A stretch of 37,024 bases of DNA from an uncultured Collinsella sp. (GCA_900544875.1 UQWS01000018.1:1-37024); one strand, 5' to 3'; shown: positions 1 through 8,062, counted from the first letter of the stretch. Notes: generated by a model from the letters alone, not told the origin. A program made the numbers and translations.

Positions 1-156
1 GCCGACGCCCATCAGGAACACGGCGTCGTAGCCCTCGTCGGCGACCTTGTCGGCGAGCGCGGTCATCTTCTTGCCGGTCTCGTAGAGCGCCTTGCCGTCC
101 TCGAGGTAGCCCTCCTGGTCGAAATGCATGATCTCGATCTTCTCGGTTTCCTTCAT
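1..156 (-). CDS. SIS-domain protein, N-terminal part (cut by window edge)
   Basis: The first 52 codons of a gene that runs off the left edge. It starts at an ATG (154-156) behind AAGGAGAG. The peptide begins MKETEKIEIMHFDQEGYLED and reaches a hydrophobic strand ending in FLMGVG, which resembles the first strand and phosphate-binding turn of SIS (sugar isomerase) domains. It lies 60 bp downstream of a complete SIS-domain gene on the same strand, so the two are probably co-transcribed and act on related phosphosugars. Third-position GC is clearly higher than in the neighbouring SIS gene. The family call rests on a short fragment plus context. Confidence 0.55.
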   Translation of the reverse strand, partial: MKETEKIEIMHFDQEGYLEDGKALYETGKKMTALADKVADEGYDAVFLMGVG

Positions 157-216
157 TTGTCTCTCCTTTCTGGGGTTGTCTCCACATCCCCCATGCCAAC
201 GGGCATCAAAACCCGC

Positions 217-1332
217 TTACATTCCGTAACACTCGGCCGCTTTGGCCTTAAGCGCATTGACTGACTCTTCGTAGCCCTCTGCCTTGACCTCCATCTGTTT
301 GGAGACGGCATCGAGATACGGGTGCACGTCCCATGACTTCAGACGCTCGGCGATTATGGCCGCAATCGTCTGGAAGAACACAAGATTGGGAATTGCGCTG
401 AGCAGCGGAGCCACCTGAGGCAACGCAACCTCGTGAGCCCTACCCCTGGGATGGGCTGTGAGCAGCACCGTTTTTGTCGTAACGTTCGATAGCGCATCGG
501 CGATATTCGCAAGACGCTCCGACCCCTGCGGATCGTCGACAATAAACACCAGATAACCCGGAACAATCTGCATCTCGGGACCGTGGACGAACTCCTCGCC
601 CTCGTGATGCATGGCAGGAATCTTGATGGTCTCGCTCAGCTTGAGGGCCGCCTCTTCGGCAACGCCATAGTTGGGGCCGTTGCCGACGACCATGGCGGGC
701 ATGTGCTCAGAAAGCTCGAGCATGTGGTCTTGGACATATGCCTCGGCGATCTTGCACATCACGGCGTTGGCCTGGATAGCCTCGCGCAGGTCGTCAAGAC
801 GCTGGGCAACGCCCTTGGCGTCAATCGTTCCGCGCGCCTGACCACAGTAAATACCAAAGAGCACCAGGTACTCAACGAGAACCTCGACGCCCAGCGTCAC
901 AAAGTCCACCGACTCGACACCCACACCGTAGTCAAGAACGATGTCAGTGTGTTCCTTGATAGGTGCCTCGACGTTTGCCGTGAGCGCAACTGCAGCCATA
1001 TCATGCGCGCGCATGTAATCAAGAGCCGCGATCGTATTGGTCGAATAGCCGCTCTGCGAAACGGCAATGTTGAGCGCACGCTGCGGATAGGTGTGTTCAA
1101 AATCGACGAAGGCCTCGGGCGTCACAACGGACACCTGCATTTGCAGGGCATCTTGCAGGTAATCGCGAGCGCAATCGGCGGCATGGCGCGACGAACCCGA
1201 AGCAACGATGCGCAGCGCGTCAAAAGAACCGGACTGGAAAATATCAACGAGCTGCGCTACCAGCTCAGACGAACGCTCGAGGTTCTCTCCCATACGCACA
1301 TGGGCAAGCTGAACGTAATCGAGCATCTTCAT
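217..1332 (-). CDS. SIS-domain sugar-phosphate isomerase/deglycase
   Basis: A 371-residue cytoplasmic protein with two SIS domains of the GlmS-isomerase/FrlB/AgaS type. The first has the phosphate-binding motifs ASGSSRHAA and SQSGYSTNT. The second has GNGPNYGVAEEAALKLSET followed by HHEGEEFVHGPEMQ, matching the GlmS pattern in which the Glu and His-Gly-Pro region forms the sugar site. There is no glutaminase domain, so it is not GlmS; a ketosamine-phosphate deglycase or an amino-sugar-phosphate isomerase is plausible and the substrate is unknown. I chose the ATG at 1332 over one 39 nt upstream because GAGGTGA lies directly before it. It heads an operon with the partial SIS gene and is probably controlled by the adjacent GntR/UTRA regulators through the operator at 1355-1371. 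Confidence 0.88.
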   Translation of the reverse strand: MKMLDYVQLAHVRMGENLERSSELVAQLVDIFQSGSFDALRIVASGSSRHAADCARDYLQDALQMQVSVVTPEAFVDFEHTYPQRALNIAVSQSGYSTNTIAALDYMRAHDMAAVALTANVEAPIKEHTDIVLDYGVGVESVDFVTLGVEVLVEYLVLFGIYCGQARGTIDAKGVAQRLDDLREAIQANAVMCKIAEAYVQDHMLELSEHMPAMVVGNGPNYGVAEEAALKLSETIKIPAMHHEGEEFVHGPEMQIVPGYLVFIVDDPQGSERLANIADALSNVTTKTVLLTAHPRGRAHEVALPQVAPLLSAIPNLVFFQTIAAIIAERLKSWDVHPYLDAVSKQMEVKAEGYEESVNALKAKAAECYGM

Positions 1333-1354
1333 CGTCTCACCTCGTAACAAATCA

Positions 1355-1371
1355 TTAGTATTTGATACCAA
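1355..1371. promoter_or_regulatory. GntR/UTRA-type operator before the SIS gene
   Basis: TTAGTAT-TTG-ATACCAA is an inverted repeat with 7-bp arms (one mismatch) and a 3-nt centre, 22 bp upstream of the SIS start. Its size and A/T-rich GTAT..ATAC core resemble sites of NagR/HutC-type GntR repressors. A partial repeat, GATACC, lies at 1397-1402. A possible promoter further upstream on the minus strand is TTGATT (1482-1487), 16 nt, TATACA (1460-1465), which would place the operator in the transcribed leader. Confidence 0.5.
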
Positions 1372-1526
1372 TCACAGTTACAGGTTACGGCTTTTTGATA
1401 CCTCTTTGTCGATTAATTTATCCCCATCGGCGAACGGTCGATTTTGAGCCATGTAAGGTTGTATATGCAGTCTGCTCAACGAATCAAAATTCCGTCAGCT
1501 TTTCAGCCCGTTATGCAAAAAACCAG

Positions 1527-2240
1527 CTAGTACGTATAGGTATATCCACCCGCATCACCGCGGTTAAACGACTTGACGTACTCGATCGCCTGGCCGCTCG
1601 CATCGAAGCTCACGCACTCAAGCGTCAAGGCAAGATCGCCTTGCTCCAGTCCAAGCAGGCCGGCGTCTCGCGCGCCCAGCGCTTCGATATCGAGCTTTTC
1701 CTGTGCCATGACCGGCTTTCGGCCCAACATCTCATAGGTCTCGTACAAACTGAAGACCGACACGTCAATATCTTCGATTGTAGGAAACAGCAGGCACGGA
1801 ATGAACGCCATCTCAATCGATACGGGGTCGCCGTTGACGCAGTTCAAACGCCGAATCGAATACAGTAAATCGTCCTCGGCAATGCCAAACAGGTTGGCAT
1901 AATATGGGCCCGCATAACGCTTGGAACGCGCGAGGATACGGACGGACGGCTCGCCGCCCGAAGCACGAACCGATTCGCGAAACCCTCCCGTTCGCTCGTA
2001 GGCAACGGGCACTTTCTGTGCCACAAACGCGCCCTTTCCGCGGACGCGTCGAATCCGCCCACGCCGAACCAGCTCATCGACAGCGCTTCGGATGGTCAAG
2101 CGTGTCGTACCGAATTCCTCGGCGAGGTCTTTTTCGGACGGAATCATGGAACCCGTGGGGTATATACCGCGCTCGATACGCTCTTCTATGCGACGTCGTA
2201 TGCGCATATAAACCGGGGTGGCATCTACTGTTTCAGCCAT
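1527..2240 (-). CDS. GntR-family transcriptional regulator (UTRA domain)
   Basis: A 237-residue HutC-subfamily repressor. A winged helix-turn-helix spans about residues 8-75, with the typical IPSEKDLAEEFGTTRLTIRSAVDEL recognition region and the wing RIRRVRGKGAFV. A UTRA effector domain follows (about 95-235), with YSIRRLNCVNGDPVSIEMAFIP and a C-terminal FDASGQAIEYVKSFNRGD, as in sugar-phosphate-binding UTRA proteins. Its start lies inside the 3' end of the preceding GntR gene (16-nt overlap), so translation is probably coupled. It is next to the SIS genes and is a likely local repressor of them. The effector cannot be read from the sequence. Confidence 0.93.
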   Translation of the reverse strand: MAETVDATPVYMRIRRRIEERIERGIYPTGSMIPSEKDLAEEFGTTRLTIRSAVDELVRRGRIRRVRGKGAFVAQKVPVAYERTGGFRESVRASGGEPSVRILARSKRYAGPYYANLFGIAEDDLLYSIRRLNCVNGDPVSIEMAFIPCLLFPTIEDIDVSVFSLYETYEMLGRKPVMAQEKLDIEALGARDAGLLGLEQGDLALTLECVSFDASGQAIEYVKSFNRGDAGGYTYTY

Positions 2241-2992
2241 TGTTCACCTGCCACGCTCCTCATGCCGTTCTTTTCGCCGTTATCGGCAAAGCGGAACTTT
2301 GTGGGCAAAATCACCGATTTGCAATGCTCCACAAAACGCATGTCCTTATCAAATTCTATCGTGCTCTCATAGAACACCGGCGTTCCCTCTTCTTGCTGGA
2401 GCAACTCGGCCTCTTCGGCGTTCAAACGCGAGATGGAGATATGCTCACGTCCATGCTCAACGCGCACGCCACCTTCTTTGAGCAAGACATCGTAAAGGCT
2501 CTCGCACTCAAAATCGTGCTCGGGAAGCGATGGGCACAGGGACAGGTTAACGTGAGCCGTCTCGATTGACGCCGGCTCGCCCTCAATAAGTCGAACGCGC
2601 TGCATGCGGAGCAAAGGAGCGCCTATAGCCACCCCAAGCTTGTCGGCAAGCGTCTTATCCGCCTCGATGGTCTCGGTGGAAACCAGACGAGAAGAGGGAT
2701 GCAGGCCGGCAGTCCGCACGGCATCGGAAAAGTTATACGTTTCCTGGAAGATGTTCAGCGGCTTAGGAGGACACACATACGTACCCGATCCGCGACGGCT
2801 CTCGAGCGTTCCACACGAGATGAGTCGCGTGATACCAGCGCGCAACGCCGTACGCGAAACGCCGATCTCTTCGCACAGCACGCGCTCGGCCGGCAGGCGA
2901 TCGCCGCCGGCAAGCTGATGGTGCTGGATATACCATAGAATTCCCTCAACAGCACGATCTTTGGGGGGAATTGCATAAGATTCGCCTGCCAT
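2225..2992 (-). CDS. GntR-family transcriptional regulator (UTRA domain), second of a pair
   Basis: A 255-residue GntR/HutC-type regulator. The winged helix-turn-helix is at about residues 10-80 (LPAERVLCEEIGVSRTALRAGITRL, then GTLESRRGSGTYV). A UTRA domain at about 95-240 contains RMQRVRLIEGEPASIETAHVN and a C-terminal FYESTIEFDKDMRFVEHCKS. SD GAGGAG precedes the ATG. The 3' end overlaps the next GntR gene by 16 nt. The two proteins differ clearly outside the shared fold, so this is not a recent tandem duplication. They may control different targets or act together. Confidence 0.92.
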   Translation of the reverse strand: MAGESYAIPPKDRAVEGILWYIQHHQLAGGDRLPAERVLCEEIGVSRTALRAGITRLISCGTLESRRGSGTYVCPPKPLNIFQETYNFSDAVRTAGLHPSSRLVSTETIEADKTLADKLGVAIGAPLLRMQRVRLIEGEPASIETAHVNLSLCPSLPEHDFECESLYDVLLKEGGVRVEHGREHISISRLNAEEAELLQQEEGTPVFYESTIEFDKDMRFVEHCKSVILPTKFRFADNGEKNGMRSVAGEQWLKQ

Positions 2993-3030
2993 TGCACAGA
3001 CTCCTCATTCAGAAACGTATGCCGCCAAAA

Positions 3031-3519
3031 TTAGACCAGCCCTCCCATGGCATCAAATTCGGCCTTGATCTTCTCGGCGACATTCCGATACGACTTATAT
3101 AGGCTTGAATCGCGTTTGACTTCATCGGTCATAACGGGAATCTCTAGTTTGGAAACCTCGTCTTTTCCCGTCTGAACCGCCACAACAACGCCCATACCAA
3201 GACACATATTACGCTTGGCTGCGTTTATTTTCGCCGCCTTGGCAGGATTTGCCAGGATACGCTGGGCAAATTCCTGTTTTGAGGCCACTTCCTCGGCCTC
3301 CGGATCGCCCGCCTCGGCTACTTCGCACTGCAACACGTCCGCATAGTCAAAAATCTTCGGCTCGCCGCCGCGCTGATGCACGGCCCACTTGCGACGCGTG
3401 GCATCCTGGTAGATAGCCGGCAAAAACGTAAACCGCGGCGGGTCCAAAATCGTATCCGTGATGGTAAACACATCGGGATCAAAGGCATCCTGCGGGTTTT
3501 TCTTCTTGAACAGCCCCAT
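3031..3519 (-). CDS. Hypothetical protein
   Basis: I do not recognise this 162-residue protein. It starts at MGLFKKKNPQDAF, an ATG preceded by GGGAGG; an in-frame start 33 nt upstream lacks an SD. There is no signal peptide and no membrane span long enough to be sure of; a moderately hydrophobic stretch, MCLGMGVVVAVQ, lies in the second half. The middle has an FDYADVLQCEVAE segment and the C-terminus is charged and probably helical (YRNVAEKIKAEFDAMGG). The general pattern recalls small proteins with a PH-like fold and a Lys-rich N-terminus, but that is a guess. It stands 38 bp upstream of the GntR pair on the same strand and could share a transcript with it. Confidence 0.7.
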   Translation of the reverse strand: MGLFKKKNPQDAFDPDVFTITDTILDPPRFTFLPAIYQDATRRKWAVHQRGGEPKIFDYADVLQCEVAEAGDPEAEEVASKQEFAQRILANPAKAAKINAAKRNMCLGMGVVVAVQTGKDEVSKLEIPVMTDEVKRDSSLYKSYRNVAEKIKAEFDAMGGLV

Positions 3520-3645
3520 ATCAGCCTCCCGTACTAGCATTAAACAACTCAAGCTGAATATAGCACCAATTTCAAGCCGCCGCTTTACCGTATCGGTGCG
3601 CGGCGTCTATGGCTCGACCAGCGGAAAAGTTCACGGACGAGGGCC

Positions 3646-3708
3646 GGGGTGCCTGCTTTGTTTTGAGAAGTGGGCTTCGCGAACTTCTCAAAACAAAGCA
3701 GGCACCCC
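3646..3708. repeat. Perfect inverted repeat with 26-bp arms, 11-nt loop
   Basis: The left arm at 3646-3671 starts GGGGTGCCTGCTTTG and the right arm at 3683-3708 is its exact reverse complement; the loop is GGGCTTCGCGA. It lies 59 bp past the lacI-type stop and before the next gene downstream. Neither strand has a U-run after the stem, so it is not a standard intrinsic terminator, although such a strong stem could stop transcription or protect an mRNA 3' end. The rest of the gap 3520-3767 shows nothing else. Confidence 0.85.
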
Positions 3709-3767
3709 AGCCCCGCCGGCAAATAGCGGGCACTCCGCATGCAATCTATGCAAACAAACAAGTGCGC

Positions 3768-4796
3768 TTAGCTATATTCGGTAAGCTCGAGCACGCTGCC
3801 CTTAACGATAAGCGCCGGTTCTAGAACGACCTCTTCGGCACGCCTACCGCCCCTACCGGCAAGACGCTTGGACATGCAGCCAAAAGCATGCTCCGCAAGG
3901 ACACCAGGATCCTGCTCAATGGCGGTCAGCGCCGGCTCAAAGAGAACGTCGGCCGCCGAGTTATCATAGCTCACCACCGAGATATCGCCCGGGATACTCT
4001 TCCCCATCTCGTGCAAGCGCTTGAGCAGACCGAGGGCAATGTTGTCCGAGCTTGCGAACACGGCGGTGGCATCGGTTGCAAGCACCGCCTCCGAGGCCTC
4101 GTATGCGCTCGGAATGTAATACTCGCTCTCGAACTCCAGACGGGCGTCGATGGGCAGGCCAACCTCGCGCAGTGCGCGCTCATAGCCGGCAAGTCGCTTG
4201 CGACCCGTATTGGAACGGCGTGCGTTAACCAGACAGGCGATGCGGCGATGACCCTGCTCAATTAGATACCGCGTGGCCATGTAGCCACCCATCTCGTGGT
4301 CGAACATCACCTTGTCGCACTCGAGTCCCTCAATGGCACGGTCGACCATTACGGCCGGGATGGGCAGGTGGCTGACTTCTTCGCGCAGGGCGCGGTCGTC
4401 GGAGAACTCGTCGCCCACGACCAGGAAGACGCCATCAACGCCGCGCGTCACCAGCTGGCGCAGCAGCTCCAGATCGTCATCGGCGCTTCCGCCCGAGCTG
4501 GTAATGAAGAGCGCATAGCCATCCTCGCGGCAGCGCTTTTCCAGGCTACCGGCGAGCGAGGCAAAAAAGCGGCTCTCGATGTTAGGGACGATAAGGCCCA
4601 GCGTGCGCGACTCGCGCATGACCAGACTACGCGCAATCTGGTTAGGAACATAGTGGTTGCGCGCCGCGACCTCCTTGATGAGCTTGCGGTTTTCTTCTGA
4701 GATGCGACAGGGCCGATTATTGAGCACAAGCGAGACCGACGAGGGGGAAAGCCCCACCTCCTGGGCGATCTGCTTGAGGGTGACTTTGTTGGCCAT
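3768..4796 (-). CDS. LacI-family transcriptional regulator
   Basis: A 342-residue LacI/GalR repressor. The N-terminal helix-turn-helix is VTLKQIAQEVGLSPSSVSLVLNN, followed by a hinge helix region YVPNQIARSLVMRESRTLGLIVP. A periplasmic-binding-protein-like effector domain follows, with typical strands VDGVFLVVGD, GHRRIACLVN and TAVFASSDNIALGLL, then ISVVSYDNS and PALTAIEQD. SD GGAAGGAG precedes the ATG. A TATACT-like -10 box lies upstream on the minus strand (4832-4837) without a clear -35. The gene is divergent from murB and not part of a visible catabolic operon, so its target and sugar effector are unknown. Confidence 0.93.
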   Translation of the reverse strand: MANKVTLKQIAQEVGLSPSSVSLVLNNRPCRISEENRKLIKEVAARNHYVPNQIARSLVMRESRTLGLIVPNIESRFFASLAGSLEKRCREDGYALFITSSGGSADDDLELLRQLVTRGVDGVFLVVGDEFSDDRALREEVSHLPIPAVMVDRAIEGLECDKVMFDHEMGGYMATRYLIEQGHRRIACLVNARRSNTGRKRLAGYERALREVGLPIDARLEFESEYYIPSAYEASEAVLATDATAVFASSDNIALGLLKRLHEMGKSIPGDISVVSYDNSAADVLFEPALTAIEQDPGVLAEHAFGCMSKRLAGRGGRRAEEVVLEPALIVKGSVLELTEYS

Positions 4797-4979
4797 CTCG
4801 CTCCTTCCGGGTTTACGCGCAATCTCTTGAAAGTATAGCGACTACCCCTCTACCTCGGTGATAAACACTTTACCAATCCGGTAGACGGCTGTTTTATCTC
4901 CGCAAGCGCACCAAATCCGTCCGGGTGGGGTATATTGCAATCGATTGATGACAACGACCACCAAAAGGCGGATATTCGT

Positions 4980-5942
4980 ATGCACGAGAACGACTTTTTT
5001 AACGAGGACCTGCTGTGCGCGCTTGCTGGCGTTGCCGGCGAGGACAACGTGCTGATGAGCGAGCCCATGCGCGAGCACACCACGTTTAAGATCGGCGGCC
5101 CGGCCGACGTCTTTGTCACGCCCGATACCGAGCAGGGCCTCGTCGCCACGCTCGATACCTGCTATCGCTGCGATCTGCCGCTTACCATCGTGGGCAACGG
5201 CTCCGACCTGCTCGTCGGCGACAAGGGCATCCGCGGCGTCGTCGTAGCGCTGGGCGAGGGCCTCTCCGACATTACGGTCGACGGCACGCACGTCACGGCA
5301 GCAGCCGGTGCCTTGCTTTCCGATGTCGCCGCGGCAGCAGCCGAGGCCGGCCTTACCGGCATGGAGCCCATCTCGGGTATCCCCGGATCGGTCGGCGGCG
5401 CCTGCTACATGAACGCCGGCGCCTACGGTGCCTGCATGGCCGATGTGCTGGAGTCCGTGCGCGTCTACAAACCTGCTCGCCAGCTCGACGACGGCATTCG
5501 CGGCAGCGGCAACATCATCGAGTTCGATGTCGATGAGCTCAACCTGGGTTATCGCAAGAGCCGCATCGCCGACGACGGCTTTATCGTGCTTTCGGCCACC
5601 TTCAACCTCGCTCCGGGCAACGCCGCGATGATCAAGGCCGACATGGACGACTACCGTCAGCGTCGCGAAGACAAGCAACCGCTCGACATGCCGAGCGCCG
5701 GCTCCACCTTCAAGCGCCCCGAGGGCTATTTTGCCGGCAAGCTCATCATGGACGCCGGCCTGCGCGGTCACGCCATCGGCGGCGCACAGGTGAGCGAAAA
5801 GCACTGCGGCTTCATCGTCAACGCCGACCACGCCACCGCCGCCGACGTCGACGAACTCATCCGCGACATCCAAGCCAAAGTCAAAGAGCAGTTCGACGTA
5901 GACCTAGAACCCGAAGTCCACCGAGTCGGCGAATTTTTATAG
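4980..5942 (+). CDS. murB: UDP-N-acetylenolpyruvoylglucosamine reductase
   Basis: A 320-residue FAD enzyme that reduces UDP-GlcNAc-enolpyruvate to UDP-MurNAc in peptidoglycan precursor synthesis. Seen motifs are TIVGNGSDLLVGDKGIRG and GIPGSVGGACYMNAGAYG (FAD binding), YRKSRI, the catalytic-serine segment SAGSTFKRPEGYFAGKLI, KHCGFIVN, and a C-terminal EPEVHRVG with the active-site Glu. Length and motif set fit the shorter MurB type. I chose the ATG at 4980, preceded by AAAAGGCGG, over a TTG 45 nt upstream, which lies in a TATATT promoter-like box (4931-4936). It is monocistronic here. The last codons are partly duplicated about 690 bp downstream. Confidence 0.95.
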   Translation: MHENDFFNEDLLCALAGVAGEDNVLMSEPMREHTTFKIGGPADVFVTPDTEQGLVATLDTCYRCDLPLTIVGNGSDLLVGDKGIRGVVVALGEGLSDITVDGTHVTAAAGALLSDVAAAAAEAGLTGMEPISGIPGSVGGACYMNAGAYGACMADVLESVRVYKPARQLDDGIRGSGNIIEFDVDELNLGYRKSRIADDGFIVLSATFNLAPGNAAMIKADMDDYRQRREDKQPLDMPSAGSTFKRPEGYFAGKLIMDAGLRGHAIGGAQVSEKHCGFIVNADHATAADVDELIRDIQAKVKEQFDVDLEPEVHRVGEFL

Positions 5943-5969
5943 CTTGCCCACCGCGATCCACTTTAATTA

Positions 5970-6007
5970 ATAACGGGACAAGTGATCTAGCTCACTTGTC
6001 CCGTTAT
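5970..6007. terminator. Bidirectional terminator between murB and the unknown gene
   Basis: A perfect stem with 16-bp arms (5970-5985 and 5992-6007) and loop TCTAGC. It is followed by CATTTATTT on the plus strand and TTAATTAA on the minus strand. It sits between two convergent genes and ends 3 nt before the stop codon of the minus-strand gene. Confidence 0.8.
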
Positions 6008-6010
6008 CAT

Positions 6011-6376
6011 TTATTTGCGAAGAACATCGGCTAGCCGCAGGATTGAAATCATCGACCGATAAGTGAGTTCCACTTTTTCGCCCGCAAGCAGTCGTTTCGA
6101 GCCAATCTCATCTAGCCCCACAAGCTGAGAAAACAGCGGGCTGCTCATCGTGCCCTCGTCAATTGATTCCCTTATGGTCTTCAAAACGTCCGTATCATGA
6201 AGCGACGCCGAGCTGTAGGGGGCAACACGAGCGGAACTCTCAATTAACGACGAAACAAAAGGATGGAGATGCTTTGGACATAGTCCATCAAACACCACAT
6301 CCCCATTGTCATCCGAGCCGACTAGTCGCCAACTATAATGATCGACCCAGCCGTCTCCGTCATATATGGTGTCCAT
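6011..6376 (-). CDS. Hypothetical protein in AT-richer insert
   Basis: A 121-residue acidic protein I do not recognise. It starts MDTIYDGDGWVDHYSW. I chose the ATG at 6376, with GGGAAG upstream, over a TTG two codons earlier. The N-terminal half has short beta-like segments (YSWRLVGSDDNGDVVF, then a Cys-Pro-Lys-His-Leu turn). The C-terminal half is probably helical (SKRLLAGEKVELTYRSMISILRLADVLRK). There is no signal peptide or membrane span. Its base composition is less GC-rich than its neighbours and it lies inside the candidate insertion, suggesting horizontal origin. It could be cargo of a lost element; immunity or accessory roles are speculation. Confidence 0.6.
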   Translation of the reverse strand: MDTIYDGDGWVDHYSWRLVGSDDNGDVVFDGLCPKHLHPFVSSLIESSARVAPYSSASLHDTDVLKTIRESIDEGTMSSPLFSQLVGLDEIGSKRLLAGEKVELTYRSMISILRLADVLRK

Positions 6377-6597
6377 GAGCAACTTCCCGTCTAGAGAGAC
6401 CTATTTGGACATCGGAGCGCAAGACCGCAATCCATATAGGACCCGCAGCAGCTCCAACCCAACGCACCGCTCGACAATTGTAAATTGCGGCTATTTTAAA
6501 TCTACATGATCAGTTCGAGTTCGCAACAAGGCGATTATTGCAGCTAGGTTCTATTTCATTTTCCACTTTGGTGAGCCGTCGGCTCCAAATTCCAAAA

Positions 6598-6615
6598 CCG
6601 AAGTCCACGGAGTCG
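6598..6615 (+). repeat. Partial duplicate of the murB 3' end
   Basis: CCGAAGTCCACGGAGTCG matches 17 of 18 nt of murB 5911-5928. The match weakens beyond this core but stays in the same reading frame up to a TAA. Confidence 0.6.
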
Positions 6616-6625
6616 ATAAATTCAT

Positions 6626-6651
6626 TTAAAAAAGGCCCCGAAAGGGGCCTT
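6626..6651 (-). terminator. Intrinsic terminator for the wall-hydrolase gene
   Basis: AAGGCCCC-GAAA-GGGGCCTT, followed on the minus strand by a run of six T. It is about 200 nt past the hydrolase stop codon, so the structured repeat at 6704-6834 would be inside the transcript's 3' UTR. Confidence 0.88.
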
Positions 6652-6703
6652 CGCCATATTTATTCAGACAACCAGTCCGGTGTGTGACGCATTGGATCCG
6701 AGA

Positions 6704-6834
6704 GGTCCGTGGCTGCCCGAAAGGCATTAGGTTGATCGCGAGTTCCGCACGAGCCGGAGAGCACTTAATGTGCTCTCCGTGCGAGCAGGACTGTCCGAGC
6801 AGGCAACCTAATGCCTTTCGGGCAGCCACGGACC
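6704..6834 (-). repeat. Structured intergenic element, copy 1
   Basis: Perfect outer arms of 31 bp (6704-6734 and 6804-6834) enclose a 69-nt interior. Read on the plus strand, the interior starts ATCGCGAGTTCCGCACG, then holds a 9-bp hairpin GGAGAGCAC-TTAAT-GTGCTCTCC (6756-6778), then GCAGGACTGT and GAGCAGG. Copies 2 (25067-25203) and 3 (29851-29956) share this interior but not the outer-arm sequence. It begins 19 nt after the stop codon at 6854. I give the strand as that of the upstream gene. No ORF and no U-run are associated with it. Confidence 0.85.
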
Positions 6835-6853
6835 GACTTACTTCAAACCGCCG

Positions 6854-8062
6854 TTACGACAGCGCAATGCCGCCAAGCCAGCCCCAACGCACGCCAGAGC
6901 CCGTACCGTAGAACGAAATAAACGAATCGAGCGACTTCGACGTAATGGGACCCTCGTTACTCATAACGATGCCACCGCCGATATAGATGCCCACGTGGCC
7001 ATACAGCAGGCCCGGCGCACCGGTGCCGCTATGCGAGGAGTCGGCCACGATCATGCCCACCTGCAGCGCCGAGCGGTCGGAGCTATAGCACCAGGCGTTA
7101 AACATATCGCACGCGTTACCGCCAAAGTAGCCAACGCCGGCGTTACGGAAGACATTGGTAACCCACGCCGCGCACCAGTTCTGACCCGGCGAAGGTGTGG
7201 AGTAGCACGCGTTGACGACGGCTTGCTGCTTGCCCGAGCCGGCATTCTGCTGCGGAGTTCCGGGCGCATACGATCCACCGCCCGAGCTCGAACTACCCGA
7301 GTAGGAATTGTTCTTGTTCGCGGCGGCTGCGGCAGCGGCGGCGGCCTTCCTGGCAGCCTCCTCGGCCTGGGCGGCAGCGAGAATCTCGGAATCGCGTTGA
7401 GCCATGAGCTCCTTGACGTCGTCGGAAAGACCGTTCAGCACGGTCTGGACTTCTTGCTGCTTGGCCTGCATATCCTGCATCTGAGCCGTCTGCTGGTCCT
7501 TGAGTTTCTCCAGGTCGGCCTTTTGTGATTCGAGCTCGGTCTTCTGTGCGTCGAGCTCAGCCTGAATCGTCTGGATATCCTCGATGGCATCGCGGTCGCT
7601 CTTGTTGATCTTCTCAACGTAATGCGCGTTGGCGACGAGTTCCTCAAACGAGCCAGAGGCCAGCAGCAGCGACAGGATGTTCGTACCGCCGGACTTGTAG
7701 CTGGCGGCCACGCGATCGGAAAGGTCGTTGCGCTTCTTCTTGAGCTCGGCCTTCTTTTCATCGATCTGGGCCTGCGTGTCGTCAATCTTGCCCTGGACAT
7801 TCTCGATGTCGTTGAGGGTCTGGGCATTCTTGTTGGCCAGCGCCGCATACTCATTTGCGATGCTGTCGAGCTGGGCCTGAACCTCGTCGAGCTGGGCCTG
7901 GGCGGCATTCAATTTATCGGTGGTTTCTTTGGAAGCCTCCGCCGCATGGGCGCGAGTGGGCAGGCCAAAAAGAACTGCCGCAGAAGCGGCGCCGAACAGG
8001 GCCTTAAGGGCAGTGCGGCGCGAGAGCTCCTGGGAAAGGATGGAATCGCTGTTTGGTGACAT
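6854..8062 (-). CDS. Tat-exported coiled-coil CHAP/NlpC-type peptidoglycan hydrolase
   Basis: A 402-residue exported protein. A twin-arginine signal, SRRTALKALFG (Arg15-Arg16), and an Ala-rich hydrophobic core end at about AHA-AEA (residue 40). Residues about 45-245 form a long coiled coil of the PcsB/CwlO kind (repeated AQLDEVQAQLDS and DDTQAQIDEKKAELKKKR). An Ala/Ser/Gly linker follows (about 245-290). The C-terminal domain has a candidate catalytic Cys297 (QNWCAAWV) and His356 (YGHVGIYIGGG), as in CHAP/NlpC-P60 endopeptidases that cut wall peptides. In PcsB/CwlO-like enzymes the coiled coil restrains the catalytic domain until FtsEX-type partners act; whether that holds here is inference. 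SD GGAG precedes the ATG. Structured element copy 1 lies in its 3' UTR. Confidence 0.9.
   Translation of the reverse strand: MSPNSDSILSQELSRRTALKALFGAASAAVLFGLPTRAHAAEASKETTDKLNAAQAQLDEVQAQLDSIANEYAALANKNAQTLNDIENVQGKIDDTQAQIDEKKAELKKKRNDLSDRVAASYKSGGTNILSLLLASGSFEELVANAHYVEKINKSDRDAIEDIQTIQAELDAQKTELESQKADLEKLKDQQTAQMQDMQAKQQEVQTVLNGLSDDVKELMAQRDSEILAAAQAEEAARKAAAAAAAAANKNNSYSGSSSSGGGSYAPGTPQQNAGSGKQQAVVNACYSTPSPGQNWCAAWVTNVFRNAGVGYFGGNACDMFNAWCYSSDRSALQVGMIVADSSHSGTGAPGLLYGHVGIYIGGGIVMSNEGPITSKSLDSFISFYGTGSGVRWGWLGGIALS

Larger units (their letters stand above)
5943..6615. mobile_element. Candidate small insertion at the murB 3' end
   Basis: An 18-nt segment of the murB end, CCGAAGTCCACCGAGTCG (5911-5928), recurs with one mismatch at 6598-6615. 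In the murB frame the second copy reads EVHGVDKFI-stop against EVHRVGEFL-stop in murB. Between the copies lies AT-richer DNA with one unknown gene (6011-6376). A 3'-end duplication flanking foreign-looking sequence is what site-specific integration into a gene end leaves, but no integrase is present. A segmental duplication followed by decay is the alternative. The stretch 6377-6597 shows no gene. Confidence 0.45.

Noticed and set aside
6704..6834. Simple intrinsic terminator or integron attC site
   Set aside because: No U-run; a true terminator lies downstream at 6626-6651. No integron integrase or matching attC end motifs, and the conserved part is the interior.
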